Assembly (NCBI GenBank): GCA_030280995.1
Contig: JASXTE010000015.1
Span: forward strand, 4,079,001 to 4,143,000
Length of the DNA stretch: 64,000 nt
Reading direction: 5' to 3'
Origin: Hemileia vastatrix
Taxonomy: Eukaryota; Basidiomycota; Pucciniomycetes; Pucciniales; Zaghouaniaceae
In this document: positions 11,396 to 23,064 of the stretch, one piece after another
Layout: each line of letters begins with the position of its first letter
Position numbering within the stretch: position 1 is the first letter of the stretch
Position numbers and translations under genes: made by a program
The notes under the pieces: generated by a model
The model's input: only the letters and a program-made list of their open reading frames with translations
The model's database searches: none
Told to the model about the DNA's origin: nothing

Positions 11396-11501
11396 TACTG
11401 TTCATTCAGTATATGTATTATAAAAATTCTTTTTTATTTTATTATTTCATTCCTTAAGATTAATTAAAATGTCTTAACATTTTTTTTATTGTTTTTTTTT
11501 T

Positions 11502-11513
11502 GGAGTGAGGGAG
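11502..11513 (+). other. Polypurine tract of the chromovirus
   Basis: GGAGTGAGGGAG directly precedes the 3' LTR and follows a long T run, the usual layout for priming plus-strand DNA synthesis. Confidence 0.8.
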
Positions 11514-12691
11514 TGTCAGCCTAAATATCCTTAGGACTGAGTATTTCTTATGCTTAAAATAAGATAACCTTAACTAGATTAAGCTTATATCTTAAAAATA
11601 AGGTTAAAATAATAATATATATTATTTTATTATATATATATATAATTATTATTCTATTATATAATTTATAATAGTTTAAATAGCTTATCCATGGCCTAAT
11701 AATACTTATTAAGGTGTTAATGGAGTCATAATATACTTATCTTAAGTGATATGAAGTAATTATTGACATACATAAGCTTATATGTATACATAAATCTCAT
11801 ATTCAGTGAAATATGCAGTATATTATGTATATTTAGGTATATAAGTGGGTTTTAGCCCCTTAATAGCCTATAACCTTTGTTTTTCTGCTTATTTTAGGTC
11901 ATATGGACGAAATCAGTGGACTCACAACGCCTACAGAAGCATAGACACCTATATCAGGCGCCTACACCCAGTTTGGACAACTAAAATTACTTCCTTGGAT
12001 GGTTATTCACGGATTTATGGGTTGGAAATATGTTTTTGGGTTAATGTGGATGCTTGGGGATGTTATTGGGGGCTTGGACATTTTATTTGTTTCCTTTATA
12101 TGCTTTTAGTTTCATTAAATCTCTTTTTGATCTTTTATTTTACCTGTTTCTTTATGGTATCCGCTTTTATCTGGGTTTTCTAATTATGGTATGGCTCTGT
12201 GTTATTATTAATAGTGATGGAGGGTCCTTACTGGAGGTCTGGGTGTTGAAACTGCTTGAAGTGGACGCCATGGGGAGGTGATGGGCCCTCACAGTGCTGT
12301 AATTGCCGGGGATAGCAGTGACATCATCTGGATTGAAGGTCTGTGCACTCCAGTGGATTTGGGTATAAGTAAGGAGGGATTTTGACGGTTTATTATAATC
12401 ATTCAATTACTACACTTCAAACAAACATTACACTACAATTATTAACAATTCAGAAATATATTATAAAGCCCTTATAAATTGATATTATCTTTATAAAAGC
12501 TATAACTATATTTTATTTTTCTATTTTCCACCACTAGCATGCATTTAAATCCAAGTATTGTGAGTTTAACTTGAGTATAACTATTCTATTAGTCTTCCCC
12601 TGAGGTTTAATCACTAAATCATTTATTAATAAGTAGTTGGACCATAAAATAACACTATTATATCATACTTATATACTAGACTGTACTGACA
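11514..12691 (+). repeat. 3' LTR of the chromovirus
   Basis: Same as the 5' LTR apart from T at 12540. It is followed by the GATAT duplication (12692-12696). Confidence 0.97.
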
Positions 12692-12935
12692 GATATTGAA
12701 ATACAAATCTTGGTAATAATTTACCTATTTGGCTCAATTGGGAATGGTGCTGCCACAACTTATCTTGAGAGTCTCTTCAGTTTAAGTCATGGAATAGTAA
12801 ATCTTTACACCAATAAAACCATCATAGCCATCTTTTCACTTCAATCAAAATTCTTGAAATGACCCACTTAGTAAGTTATACCAAAAAACTCTATTTTTTC
12901 ATTTTTAAAACTCTTCATCTTTTTTTACACATCTA

Positions 12936-13603
12936 CAGTGGGTAGAAATATGTATATTCCACTTACTTTTTTGCTAAAAATACTTACTAAAATGACCTAA
13001 AATATTTGTATGTGATCAATTTAGAGGCCAAGATTCATAATATCATATCAAAAATTAAAAATTAACAGTACTTTTTATTACAATATTGAATTTTGTTGAA
13101 AATTTGAAATGTGACCTTAAAAATAGTTGTTGTAGTTAAATGGGACTAAGAAAATTGAAAAGAGAGGATATAATATAGTCATATTCATAAAAGAAATGAC
13201 TGAAAAATATTTATTTTTGGCAAAAATAAGTGACATTCTTTGGACCTTTTTTTGGTATATTTATGGGTAAATCCACAAAAAGTACCAAAAAGGGTACAAC
13301 GAATTTCACTTACTTTTGCCAAAAATATAATATTTTTCTATCATTTTATTTTTGAGAATGCCTAGATTTCATCTTCTCTTTCCAATGGTCTTAGTCCCAT
13401 TTCACTACAACAACTATTTTTATGGTCACATTTCAAATTTTAGACAAATTCAATATTATAATAAAAAGAGCTGTTTATTTTTAATTTTTGATATGATATT
13501 GTGAATCTTGGCCTCTAAATTGATCACATACAAAAATTTTAGGTTATTTTAGTAAGTATTATGAGCCAAAGAGTAAGTGGCATATAAGTATTTCTACCCA
13601 ATG
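12936..13603. mobile_element. Tc1/mariner-like foldback MITE (668 bp)
   Basis: The left end reads CAGTGGGTAGAAATA, and the right end read in reverse is CATTGGGTAGAAATA. Both are flanked by TA (12934-12935 and 13604-13605). The inverted similarity extends about 300 bp inwards: 'GTATGTGATCAATTTAGAGG' and 'ATATCATATCAAAAATTAAA' occur in both arms in opposite orientation. The middle is AT-rich and non-coding. The CAGT start and TA duplication fit a Tc1/mariner relative without its transposase. Confidence 0.8.
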
Positions 13604-13605
13604 TA

Positions 13606-13805
13606 TTACCAGAAAAAAAACATGGGCACTTGATAGCAGGTGCCAATCCCTATCTTTGGCTTAAATAAGATTCTTCTCAGCTGCATTTCTTCTGGAAAGA
13701 CTGCACATGAAAAAATGAGCACACTAGCTTGTCCAACATCAAATCAAATTTCCTCTTAAATCAAAACCAAATATAGGGATAGGCACCTTATAGCAGGTGC
13801 CACTT
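13606..13805. repeat. Hairpin-bearing repeat, copy 1
   Basis: It starts ACCAGAAAAAAAACATGG, followed by the imperfect palindrome GGCACTTGATAGCAGGTGCC. An inverted, related block closes it at 13775-13805 (AGGCACCTTATAGCAGGTGCC, split here by the reader at the central TATA). 'CAATCCCTATCTTTGG' and its inverse 'CCAAATATAGGGAT' flank the interior. The order of an A-rich start, a G run and a palindrome recalls the CACTA ends at 19323, but no matching pair of ends or target duplication was found. Confidence 0.45.
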
Positions 13806-15407
13806 GATTTATTCTGTGTATATGTGTCTAAAATATATTCTCCAACCAAGTCATTTTTAATTGTTCTTAATATATATATATAACACAATAACTTTTCCTG
13901 AAATTTACTATGGGAGGGAGTGAGGATTACCAAATTTTCATTTTTATTCCATAAGTTGAAAAGTAAACCATTCAAAAAAGAAAATTAACCAGCTAAAATT
14001 GATGGCATTATGAATACTACCTGCCAATTATTTCAGATTGTACCAAAGTTAAAGAAAATTATTAAAAGGGATTGTATTGTGAGGTCATTCAATCAAATGA
14101 TTGCTTAAATGATTACCTTTATACAGCAGAAATGCCCAATGAACCATTACTTAAAGTTGATAATTATCTTTAATGACTGATTAATTATAAACTTAAGAAA
14201 TAAAAATAAAGCTTTGTGAAATCCTTTATTAGCCATAATTAGCCTCCCTACCTAAAGTCTTGGTTTTCATTGAAGATCCACACCTCATTTTTTCTCACAA
14301 AAACAAAAAAAATATAAAATAGAACTTTTAAAAATTCTTAGAAAGATTCAGGGGATTTACTTTAAACTCTTCCAAGATGATATGTTAAGAAAATCTAAAT
14401 AAATGCTGGAAAATGACTCAATAAGGTGCTTGTGGAATTTCCAAGTTATTTCCTATAAGAAAGACAAAGAAATAACTTACAGAAAACTCTTGGAAACAGT
14501 CTGGAAATTGATTTGAGATGATTTTTTTAAAAAAAGAAAAAACCCATAAAAATGTTATAAAATTATATGGAAATTTTCTGGATGAAATTTTAAATTGTTC
14601 CTGACAAAAAATATTAGTAAAAAACCCAAAAATGTGATGGCTGCATTTCCTAGTCATTTCCAAAAAAAAAAACTATGGGAAACATGTGGAAATAGTCAGG
14701 GAATGTACTGGAAATTTTTCTAAAAATTTTTTTAAAAAAAAGAAAAGAGAAGAAAAAAAGGAAGGAATTCAGGGGGAAAAAAGAAGATAAATAAAAATTA
14801 AAGTTGACATCAGTAAAGTAAGAAAATAGGAAAAGAATAATAAGGAAGTAATAACCTGGAATAGTGGTTTGAGGGACCTAAAAGCAAAGAAAAAAAGGAA
14901 AAAAGAAAGAAAAAAGAAAGAAAAATAGGAAACATTATAAAATAAAAAAAAGGGTCCAAGAGAGAAAAAATTCTATGAAAAATTTGGTGAGATAAGACAA
15001 CATGAAGTAAAGGGAAGAATAAATACATGAGCATGATAAGGTTATGATAAAAGAAATGAAAGGGTTAAAACTACTGTGACAAGGAATATATAAATTTGAG
15101 TTGGAAAATTTAATGATAAAAGAACTATATGGGATGACATGCAGTGGATTAAGGGGATGTGTGTATTGATGGACTTAATCATGGTTGGGTAAATTGTGCA
15201 TGATTAGGAAGTATTTGACCTCATGATTTTTGACATTTCCAACCACAAATTATCTATTTATGATGGTGTCCAAATTTTGAGACTTAATTCCACCAGATGT
15301 ATATGGTAATGTTTGAAAACCCCTAACAAGTGTGCTTTTTTGTCCCAAATGGTTATTTGAAACCATATAATAGTTAAAAAAAAAGATCTTATTTTCATAA
15401 GAGGTTT
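13806..15407. other. AT-rich stretch, no gene seen
   Basis: Only short, compositionally biased open frames occur. 14870-14965 is a purine-rich low-complexity tract (GAAAAAAAGG-like), and 14420-14730 has loosely repeated 'GGAAAT' phrases. Confidence 0.6.
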
Positions 15408-15508
15408 TTTACCAGAAAAAAAAGCTGGAACTCACTAGCAGGTTCCCATCACTGGCTGAAATATGGCAGTTCTATTGGGGGATTCACCTACCAGCAGGTG
15501 CCAAATTT
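15408..15508. repeat. Hairpin-bearing repeat, copy 2
   Basis: ACCAGAAAAAAAAGCTGG is followed by the palindrome-like GGAACTCACTAGCAGGTTCC. 'CACTGGCTGAAAT' comes next and ACCAGCAGGTGCCAAA closes the block. It is related to the block at 13606 but shorter. Confidence 0.45.
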
Positions 15509-16109
15509 TGTTTCCTGTTGTTTGAAACTTAGTCCAATTAGTCTTATCAATAAATATTGTATTCCATACTAATTTATCAGTTTCAACCTAATTAAGTCTT
15601 TTTTTTTAAAAAATCTTGTTTGAAATTAAATTTACTCCTTTTAATTATTTTAATTTATTTAGTTAATATTAAATTAAAAATAGTGGGGGAAATAAGGGTG
15701 AAAAAGTGATTCTTTTGAGGATAATTAAAAATTAATGATTACTAAATAATTTTTCTTGTATCTATAATTTGGTGGTAGTTTAGAGGGATTCCTAATTATA
15801 TTAAGGCCTTGGGAACTTCCTGTAGCAGAATCATTATCAGAAATATAAGACACAATGCCATTTTATCAATTTTATAAATTTTCTTGAAGTCAAGCAATGA
15901 ATTTTTTAAACTAATATTAAAAGTTTATATATTTAGATCCTTGAAAAAGTTCTTTAATTTTATCATTTGATTTTTTCCATTGTTTTAAACCCTTGTTGGT
16001 AATTATCTCCAAACATTTATTCATGAAACACTTCATCTTTCTAGATTTCTGGCTAAAAACTGGGATTCTTCTTGGGAACCAAACCCAGGACCTCACCCAG
16101 ACAATCTGA
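15509..16109. other. AT-rich stretch, no gene seen
   Basis: I see no motif-bearing open frame, RNA gene or recognisable repeat here. Confidence 0.5.
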
Positions 16110-16500
16110 AGTAATCAAAACCTCAAATTCATCTTAAAGATATTCCAAAAGGCTTCAAGAAAAAATATATGTCCTTTCCTCAGAAAATAAGCATCTTTTC
16201 CAGCCATATAAATGAGCTGAATTCAGAAAGCATCAAGTACAAGATTAAAATAGATATCTTGGAAGTAAAAATAGAAAATTATAAGAAAATTTTTCAAGAT
16301 ATAATGGCTCAAAAGTGGAAAGAGCCACAGCCCTTTCAACAAAATCAGCTCTCATAATTCTTTCACATTCAATCCAGCTCAGTACAGGATAGAAGTGGAC
16401 AGGTGGCAGTGGGAGTGTATTTTCAACCAGTGGAATGCTCTCCAGAACCATCCATTTTAGAAGAAATCATGCAGTCACCTTGCTGTAAGTATAACCCAGA
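16110..16500 (+). pseudogene. Degraded gag N-terminus related to the 5613 frame
   Basis: A 62-codon frame (16169-16357) ends 'QDIMAQKWKEPQPFQQNQ'. It lines up loosely with 'QQMNQAMAEL...SQSNQQ' of the overlapping gag frame at 5613. After the stop, nucleotide similarity continues: GTGGCAGTGGGAGTGTATTT recalls AAATGGAAATGGGACTGGTT at 5935. A GTAAGTATAAC at 16494 sits where GTAAGTAAC occurs at 6071. This suggests that the two gag genes share this segment and its splice-donor-like end. The similarity was judged by eye. Confidence 0.4.
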
Positions 16501-19030
16501 AGAATTTCAGAAAAAAACAAATCCACTATCTTCTTAAAGAAATAACATTAAATTATTATGCAGAAACATGTGACAAAATTTTTACTAGATAGGAAATTCT
16601 CAATCTAATGGTGGGTAGAAGTGTAAAAATGTGATTAAAAACTACTTTATTTTACTCCTCTAAAAGACTTATCTAACTTCTAGAGAAGATATATATTCAT
16701 GAACAGCTGACGTCTAATTATATATGCTCTAACCATCCAATTTCTAACTCTAATACTACTTTCATAATATTTTGCTATATGTTTCCTATTTTTTATCTAC
16801 TTTATAAGTTCTGATAATTTACTATCCTATCTTTATTTTTCTATCTATATGTCAGTAAATTCTACCACATTTTCTCTGAAGTAGTCTCCACTTCTACTAA
16901 ATCTCCACGCTTAACCTATCTAAATATAATACCTTACATTATAAAATGTGGATGTGTCATTTCTTTATTTCAAAATCCACCTTAATCATTTCTTCAATTT
17001 TAATGCTAATCCCACTTTTACTCACTTACTCATACCTTTTCCCTTACTTTACATATTTTTCTATTTGCCTCCTAGGTATTTTGTCCATTTTTATATCTTT
17101 CTAATTCCCTTTTGTCCTCTGTACTAGCCTTAGTTCTATCTTATTTTTTTAAAAAATAAATGAATGGTGTAGACAATCTTATAGTACCAGCTATAGGCCT
17201 TGACCAAGTGAGTTGTAGAAGAACTAGGGAGAAAATCCCCTGTCCCTTTGAGAAATACCAGGTGAGATTAATTTGCTACATAAAATTAGAGACTGTTAAA
17301 ATACCCTTCCAACAACTTTCTTGACCACCAAACCACTCAAGATAGTAGCCACTAGCATATCACTGAGAACCATCCAAAGAACCCTGAAATGCAGACAGAA
17401 TCCACACTAGAAACCAAGGACACAGTGCACTTGTTTCACATAAAAAAGCAGTAATACTTGATGTGGCTTGAAAAGCCACACCAGAGAAAAATTTTACAAA
17501 AGTTAAGATCAAATGAAGAACTAACCTTGAAACAAACATTCAATTGTGGCCAAGAAACAGTGAAAAAGAGTAATAACCCATGATCTATATATCAGATAGT
17601 TTTAAGATAAATAGAGTTTCCCCAAACTCTTTTATTCAATATCTACACATATAAATATATTAAAATCTAAGCTACACTTGCATAACTGGCTATTCTTTGA
17701 CTAAAATTGCATAAAAACCCTCAAAATGCACTGCCCAGCTTTCTAAAAAAACACAAAAACACCAGAAAACATTAGAAAATGCCTTAAACACCAAAATTTT
17801 CCATAAAGAATTCAATAAATATAATCTAGAGAAAAGTTAGCTCTATCAAATTTTATCAAGAAATTAAGCATAAGCTCTAAACCTTGTCCATAAAATTCAA
17901 AAACCCAAAAATCAACTGTTATAGCAAAAATGAAAGATGACCAAATGAGGACAAGAAACTCAGAACCACAAAAATATAAAAAGAACATGAAATATAGTAA
18001 GATACCAGGGAAATCTAATTATATTAGCCACTCACCAAGGGTATCAATATTAAGCCCAGGAATCCAGAAAACCTGGGAAAATGATGTAGAATGCCAACTT
18101 TGAAGACACCAAATATCCCAAAATCAACTTAACTACCAAAACAACACACAATAAACTGAACATAGGAACTATTAATGTTGATATTCTACATTGGGTCTAT
18201 TGAATTATACTCAGATTCTCACTAACTTTTACAAGGTGTTACTCAAAGTTTCCCCTCTCCTTTATTGAATTCCTTCTAGGAATTCTCATTTCCCCTTAAC
18301 AGGCAGCCATAGTGTGTCATTTTCAGAAATGCTGTGAGTAAGAATTACATGAGAAAACATGCTGTGAGAATTTATGACATATAATCCTAGAATCAACAAA
18401 GTAAAACTAAACAAACTAGAAGAACTAAAAATCTCTAAAATAACCCTTTTAACCTTAAAAAACCATAAAACAACCTCATAACATAAAATGTAAAGCAAAA
18501 GATAAGCTATCTACTTGTACTAAAAACTTAAGTCCCATAATAATTCTCATTGCATAAAATATGTAAAAAATAACCAAAAGATATAGCAAAACAAAAATAT
18601 TCATAAAACAGCAATAAAATATTCAACTCACTAAGAAATCATCAGGACATAAAATAAAGAGAGAGTACTGAGATGTATGGGAATCACAACAAATATCCAG
18701 CACATCAAGAGTTGACTCAAAGCCCAGAAAACACTACTCTTCCATAATTTCAAATAAACACTTCATTCCAAAATGCATGCAGCTCTTGCCTACTAGAATT
18801 CCACACCATAGCAGCAACCTGGCCTCTCCAGATCTCCCATTTATTACTCTCAGAACAAAATTCTATATCAGGAAGTCTGGAGAAGTAAAAGACAAATTAA
18901 GTCCCTAAAAGGCCATAAGAAGAAATATTTTCAATAAACATAGAATATTATATAACAATGAATCAGTTTCTGTAGGAATTCAACTGATCAAACTGAAAGA
19001 ACTATAAAAACAATTGAAAAAAAGTATGTT
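16501..19030. other. 2.5 kb without a recognisable gene
   Basis: AT-rich, mainly A-rich on the plus strand. The longest open frames (about 70 codons) carry no motif. It may be degraded gag or an old insertion, since gag-like text occurs on both sides. Confidence 0.5.
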
Positions 19031-19322
19031 ATATAGACTATTTCTAATGATTTAACTCTTAAATTTTTATTTGAAGAGCCTTTAGATTTGAATTCTACTT
19101 CATTAAATAATCCTTGTCCTTCAATTAAAACTGATCTTATTAAAACTGAAATTTATTCTTTTCTTCTAAAAAAATTCTGAGGAAAGGTTAAAAAAATCTC
19201 TTGATTTAAATGTTACTAGTGATCATTAAGTAGAATATATTAAAAAAGAAAAATTAAATAATTTCACATACATTGAAAAATGAGTTCCACTATTCAAGAT
19301 AAAAAATACTTTAAAATTAAAG
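19031..19322 (+). pseudogene. Gag remnant, left part, interrupted by the giant CACTA element
   Basis: Plus-strand reading gives broken gag-like, Asn/Leu/Lys-rich text ('FLFEEPLDLNSTSLNN', 'KTDLIKTEIYSFLLKK') with several stops. It ends at the AAG target site (19320-19322). Degraded gag text resumes at 49773 after the second AAG, so the two parts were probably contiguous before insertion. Confidence 0.5.
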
Positions 19323-19362
19323 CACCACAGAAAAAATGGGGGGGTATTGCTAGCAATACCCC
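19323..19362 (+). repeat. Left terminal inverted repeat of the giant CACTA element
   Basis: CACCACAGAAAAAAT, seven G (19338-19344), then TATTGCTAGCAATA and CCCC. Bases 19341-19362 form a perfect 22-bp palindrome. It pairs with 49733-49772. Confidence 0.93.
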
Positions 19363-19499
19363 TTGCTTGAGCTCCGTTGAGCCACAAATCTATGCTTGAA
19401 TTATGCACACATCATCACCATGTAGGAAATTGTTTGGCCTTACATTTAGTCAGATATTTGTCACAAATTGAGCTCAAGATGAACCTACAATGATCACCG

Positions 19500-19560
19500 T
19501 TTGATCTTGTAAAATCCTAATTTGATCATCAGTTAAGCTCCCTTTGATCTCACTTTGATC
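19500..19560 (+). repeat. Subterminal TTTGATC repeats
   Basis: TTTGATC occurs four times in 61 bp (19500, 19521, 19543, 19554). GAGCTC-like words also recur nearby (19369, 19470). CACTA elements carry short subterminal repeats bound by their own proteins, and this cluster, 140-240 bp from the end, is a candidate. At the other end ACTTTGATTTTGAGC-like words (minus strand, about 49565) are similar but sparser. Confidence 0.45.
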
Positions 19561-19570
19561 TAACATAAGC

Positions 19571-21267
19571 TTTTGCATATCCAATATGTCAACTATTCAC
19601 TTTCAAAAAGATTCATAATGAATTTCACATTGAATATTAGAAACGAAACCAGTAATTTTGAGTAAATGTCTCATCAAAATGATTAATCTACAACAAAATA
19701 CCATCAAAATTCAATCTGATTACTGAAAACTTTTGTTAAAATGACTAATAGATATTTAAATTGGAAAATAATATTCCATTTCTCAATTTCAAATTCAAAA
19801 TATAAATCCTCGTTTGAAATGTGAATTTTGTAGATTCCTTGCCTTCCTATATTATGAGTAATATTTGAGGTATTTTACACCTTTGTAAATATGGTGTTGT
19901 GCTGCTAGAAATTATCTCTGTTTCAATTCAACTTTATTGAAGCTTGATTCCAGAATGATACATATTTTATAACTATTTTGAGAAAAAAGTCACTAGTAAT
20001 GAATTTAGCCTTTTATCTGTCCTTTATTAAACCTCACTTAATCCTACTTAAATCCAAATTGACCCACAAAAACCTTATTTGGGATATTTTTTAGCCCAGG
20101 ATGATTCAAGATTGGAGCAAAATATTATTTTAAATATCCAATATGCCTATTGATTAAATTTCTTCAAGCTTACTTTAAATTCATATTAACATTAACTTTC
20201 ACAGGAAATATTAAACACAAATCTTGAAAATATAGTATTTAAAATCATAATAAATATAATATAATATGCTTACAACAAAATTTTCTTTCTGGATTAATTG
20301 AAACAAAAAATTGTTCATTTGTGAAAATAGAAAAAATACTATCCATCCTGAATTTAGAATTCATTTTTAAAAATTTAATGACCCCTCACTTTCAAGTTTA
20401 TCATGTATTTCAAAAATTATATTTTTAATAATTTTGTGAATAGTACACCTGAGATATAAACTTGGGGATATCAAAAACTAAAACATCAGCAAATTGAAAT
20501 GTTTTTTATTGTTATGAATGGAAATAATGATTGAAAAACACCATTAGAGCAAGTTTGATTTTGAATAATAGGCATACTTTCTCATGTAAATTTCAATAAA
20601 AATAATTTTTATTCTTACATAAGTTGCGGTGTATACATTTGAGCTCAAAAAGAATTAAAATTGACAAAATAATACTTCTATAATTCATATTCAAAAATGA
20701 AATCACCCTTCATTATCTACCTGTAAACTATTTTAAATTGAATAATTTCAAAGTCAGTATATACTGATGTTATTTTTTCTTCTAAAAAATTTATTATATA
20801 GATTAATAGTCATAAACAGTTGACATAGATGTTAAATTTATATAAGCAATCTTTAATTCATAAAATGATAAAACTATCTTTTATGTAAAAAGTGTTGAAG
20901 GAAAAAAATATTATTAAATTTTTGATGCACTATCAATAAAATTGAAGATAGAGCATATCAAAAGTTTAAACTTAATTTCAATTTTGATATCATCATTTTA
21001 TTTTATTTTACTTGAGTAGAAAACAGATTTTAAATCTCAATATAATTTTAAATCCCATTAGTTTGTAGATTTCAACATTTGAAACTATGAAATAAATATT
21101 TATGAAATAATTTTACAATATTTTCCCTTCTAAAAACTCATAAATCCAACTTCAAATCTTCTAACCTTCACAAGTAACCACAATGCATTCTGAAAATATT
21201 CTATATTTAAATAATTAAAGGTAAATAAAATTATGTTTTTATTCTTTAATTCAATTTTCGATAAATA

Positions 21268-21298
<31 letters not shown>

Positions 21299-23007
21299 AT
21301 TTCTTAAAAAGTCTAAGAGGGAACTTAATAGTGGTTTTGGAATTAGATATATAGATTCAACTTTCAAAAAATTTGTTTGGAATAAATTACAAAGACAAAA
21401 AGGATATATTTTGATGAAAGAATACTGATTTAGGTTCTCTTAAAATTTTATTAACCATTTTTATGGAATATTAATCCATGGTTATCATTCTTTATGATAT
21501 TATCATAGAATTTTTTCCTTTTTTAATATAATGATTTTCTATTGTGTGGTATGTAGGCTAAGATAAGTTTAAAAGATTTATTGAAGATATATATACCAGA
21601 AACAGTATAATCTGTAGATTTATAACTATAACTTACTTTTCTGATGTTTTACATCATTGATAAGTAGCTCATGCATTACACAAGTAAATAATTATAGTCT
21701 CTGGAAATAATTCCTTGTGAATTTCAAATTTTTTGTTATTCTTAAAATCATTACTCAAATAAACTAAAAATTTCTTCAAATATTGATTGAAAGAAGGAGT
21801 TACAAAATCTTATTTTGTAGTTATAAAAGTTTGAGTTATTTTTCATATTATCAAGTATAATGAACATTTGTAAATTTTAACTTGAAAACTAGTGATCATA
21901 GCAAAGTAATACTGGAAGAATCAGATAAAAAGGGTGGAATAAAGTCATAGCACAACAGGAAATGATACAAAATTGTTGATTTTTATCTCACAAAATTCAA
22001 CATATTTTTAACATATTTTATCACCTTTAGATAATGTTTAGTGGATTTTAACATTATTATAACAAGCAAACTTAACAATGTTTTGATTTTTTTAACAAAA
22101 ATAAATATTGTTAGATCATTTTTTTAAAAAATATGACTTATTTTTATGCTTTATCTACAATAGTTAGTAGTTTTTTTTGCAGAAATTACTTGTTTTGATA
22201 ATCTATTTTTGAATTTTTTAAGAGACTTCATTGCATTAAAGTTTTGTAATAATTTTTCATTAAAGCATCATATTTTAAATCTAGAGATTTGGTTTTGAAA
22301 TAATATATATTTTCATGTTAATTGACTCATTATTTTTGGATTGATAAATTATGTTAAAATTGGGATTGCTTATTTCTAGTGAGTGTACATCATAGTTTGT
22401 TTTCAAATCAAAGATTAATAAATGGTGAAATTTGGTAAAATTCTAAATATCTTTTAAACCTTTTTGATTTAAATAATGTTTAATGTTATGTAATCATTCT
22501 ATACGTAGAACACAGTTAAAATCTGATAATGGTACATTGCTTTCAATTTCTAATACTAAAATTCTATTCTACTTGAAACAATGTAAACTAAAGCTTGGTA
22601 TCTCATAAGAAACTCACAATTTTCAAAAATCATATTTCCAACTTTTTAAACATGATACACATTAAAATATATTTTTAGAATAATTTCCTAATTAGTTTCA
22701 AATACTAGAAAATAATGAACTCAATTTACTTTAATACTTAAACCATTCTAATGAGTGAATTTCACAATCCTCTAAGTAACATATGGTTACCATTTATACA
22801 CATATGCATGATTTCTCCTTTTGTTTAATTTTAGCTGAATCTAAAAAGTAAAATCACATGTTGAATATCATCTATAGATAAACTTCTTATATTAGAAGCT
22901 AATATTTCATATGAGAAATTTGTTATTGAGTTTGGGAAACATTAATAAGTGTTGGGTATTATAATTGAGCCATTTATTCAAGTAAATAAAAAAGGATGAC
23001 CTTCTAA

Positions 23008-23064
<57 letters not shown>

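Larger units (their letters stand above)
3839..12691 (+). mobile_element. Complete Ty3/gypsy chromovirus (8853 bp)
   Basis: Two direct long terminal repeats of 1178 bp (3839-5016 and 11514-12691), both TGTCAG...CTGACA, enclose a single plus-strand gag-pol frame. The 5 bases before the left LTR (3834-3838) and after the right LTR (12692-12696) are both GATAT, a target-site duplication. A purine tract precedes the 3' LTR. I found only one difference between the LTRs: C at 4865 against T at 12540, at a CpG. The element is therefore very recent and appears structurally complete. The C-terminal chromodomain puts it in the chromovirus lineage. Confidence 0.97.

Noticed and set aside
23012..23060. 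(TA)n tract as a possible origin or regulatory site
   Set aside because: It is a plain dinucleotide microsatellite in an AT-rich desert, with no supporting context.
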